Origin: Methylocapsa sp.
GTDB lineage: Bacteria > Pseudomonadota > Alphaproteobacteria > Rhizobiales > Beijerinckiaceae
Reading direction: 5' to 3'
DNA length: 15,122 bases
NCBI GenBank assembly: GCA_017353815.1
Contig: JAFMSB010000002.1
Span: 1 to 15,122 of the forward strand
The position numbers were made by a program, and so were the translations under genes. Positions 14,479 to 15,122 of this stretch are shown here, one piece after another; the stretch's first letter is position 1, and each line of letters opens with the position of its first letter. Below the pieces are notes generated by a model. It saw nothing but the letters and a program-made list of their open reading frames with translations. It was not told the origin of the DNA and searched no databases.

Positions 14479-15122
14479 TCAGTCAGCAAAGTAGCGCCGG
14501 ATCCGTTGCACGATTCGCCCGGCGGCGTAACCATCCCCATATGGATTTTTGGCGGAGGCCATGGAGCGATAGGCAGCTTCGTCCGTGAGCAGCCGAGAGG
14601 CGTGCTCGACGATGGCCGAAGCATTCGGGCCAGTCAGGAGCGCAGTGCCAGCGGCCACGCCCTCCGGGCGCTCGGTCGTGTCGCGCATCACGAGGACCGG
14701 TTTGCCGAGCGAGGGCGCCTCCTCCTGCACCCCGCCCGAGTCGGTCAACACCAGCCTGCATCGCACCATGAGTGCCACGAAGTTGCGGTAGCCCTGAGGC
14801 GCGATGAGCCGGACGTTTGGTAGATCGCCCAGCAGGCGACTGACGTGCACAAGCACATTTGGGTTGAGGTGAACCGGATAGACCAAGGAGTGATCGGTGA
14901 AGCGTTTGGCGAGGGTGGCAACGGCGCGACAGATTTGCTCAATCCCGTTGCCAAAATTCTCGCGGCGGTGGCCTGTAATGAGAATCATGGGCGTTTTTAC
15001 CCAGCCCGGGCCTAATAGGCCAGTCAGCTCCTCGTCGATGCAAGTTCGGAGCGTGGCGTCGGCCGTCTGGTTCGCAACCTCGATGCGCAGGGCGTCGATG
15101 ACCGTGTTCCCCGTCACGACGA
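14479..15122 (-). CDS. wecB: UDP-N-acetylglucosamine 2-epimerase, C-terminal part (runs off window)
   Basis: Interconverts UDP-GlcNAc and UDP-ManNAc for surface polysaccharide synthesis, in the cytoplasm. The visible 214 codons open inside the family motif VTGNTVIDAL, so the GTG there is internal, not the start; the frame is open to the window edge. Conserved stretches: ILITGHRRENFGNGI, YPVHLNPNV, LTDSGGVQEEAPSLGKPVLV, MRDTTERPEGVAAGT, KNPYGDGYAA. Key residues expected for GT-B-type epimerases (the H-R-R-E-N run, the S-G-G and the E-E pair) are all present. It is convergent with the asnB remnant, 42 bases away. It is transcribed away from the right edge, so it belongs to a polysaccharide gene set that continues to the right. 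Confidence 0.96.
   Translation of the reverse strand, partial: VVTGNTVIDALRIEVANQTADATLRTCIDEELTGLLGPGWVKTPMILITGHRRENFGNGIEQICRAVATLAKRFTDHSLVYPVHLNPNVLVHVSRLLGDLPNVRLIAPQGYRNFVALMVRCRLVLTDSGGVQEEAPSLGKPVLVMRDTTERPEGVAAGTALLTGPNASAIVEHASRLLTDEAAYRSMASAKNPYGDGYAAGRIVQRIRRYFAD

Noticed and set aside
1..15122. Transposase genes, IS inverted repeats, CRISPR arrays, tRNA or rRNA
   Set aside because: I looked for these on both strands and saw none; the asnB duplication carries no flanking insertion-sequence signature.

Overview
The window looks like chromosome of a GC-rich alphaproteobacterium, probably Hyphomicrobiales (Rhizobiales). I base this on codon use, an alphaproteobacterial-type FtsK, and a perfect TTAA-N7-TTAA CtrA-type box upstream of ftsK. 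A placement near Beijerinckiaceae or Methylocystaceae is only a guess. The window joins a surface-polysaccharide (EPS/O-antigen) locus to a stretch of core envelope and cell-division genes.

Layout. An asparagine-synthetase-type amidotransferase (asnB-like, + strand, cut by the left edge) ends at 1855. Convergent to it is a five-gene leftward cluster: GT2 glycosyltransferase (7679 to 6786), GT4 glycosyltransferase (6767 to 5616), a polytopic O-antigen polymerase/ligase-like protein (5489 to 4050), a SAM methyltransferase (3996 to 3262) and a divergent GT4-type glycosyltransferase (3096 to 1966). Upstream of this cluster is a 500-base non-coding region with a TTGACA element, two strong stem-loops and a terminator-like hairpin plus U8 tract that ends just before the first ribosome binding site. 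Then comes ftsK (leftward, 10792 to 8183). Rightward from about 11.2 kb are a DUF2189 membrane protein, a flippase-like UPF0104/LPG-synthase-TM protein and a minimal RlpA-type double-psi beta-barrel protein. The right end holds a decayed 3' copy of the asnB gene (three frameshifts) and, on the minus strand, the C-terminal part of a UDP-GlcNAc 2-epimerase (wecB), cut by the right edge.

How the genes work together. WecB would supply UDP-ManNAc, the GT2 and GT4 enzymes would build a repeat unit on a lipid carrier, the Wzy/WaaL-like protein would polymerise or ligate it, and the methyltransferase and AsnB-like amidotransferase would modify residues. No initiating phosphoglycosyltransferase, Wzx flippase or Wza/Wzc export gene is visible, so the locus must continue outside the window. 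FtsK and RlpA act at the division septum; UPF0104 and DUF2189 are membrane proteins of unproved role.

Most unusual points: the decayed asnB duplicate, which makes a direct repeat about 12.6 kb from the intact gene and brackets the EPS operon and ftsK; the structured leader and attenuator-like element in front of the EPS operon; the CtrA box between ftsK and the DUF2189 gene; and an RlpA-like protein lacking the segment that normally carries an acidic active-site residue.
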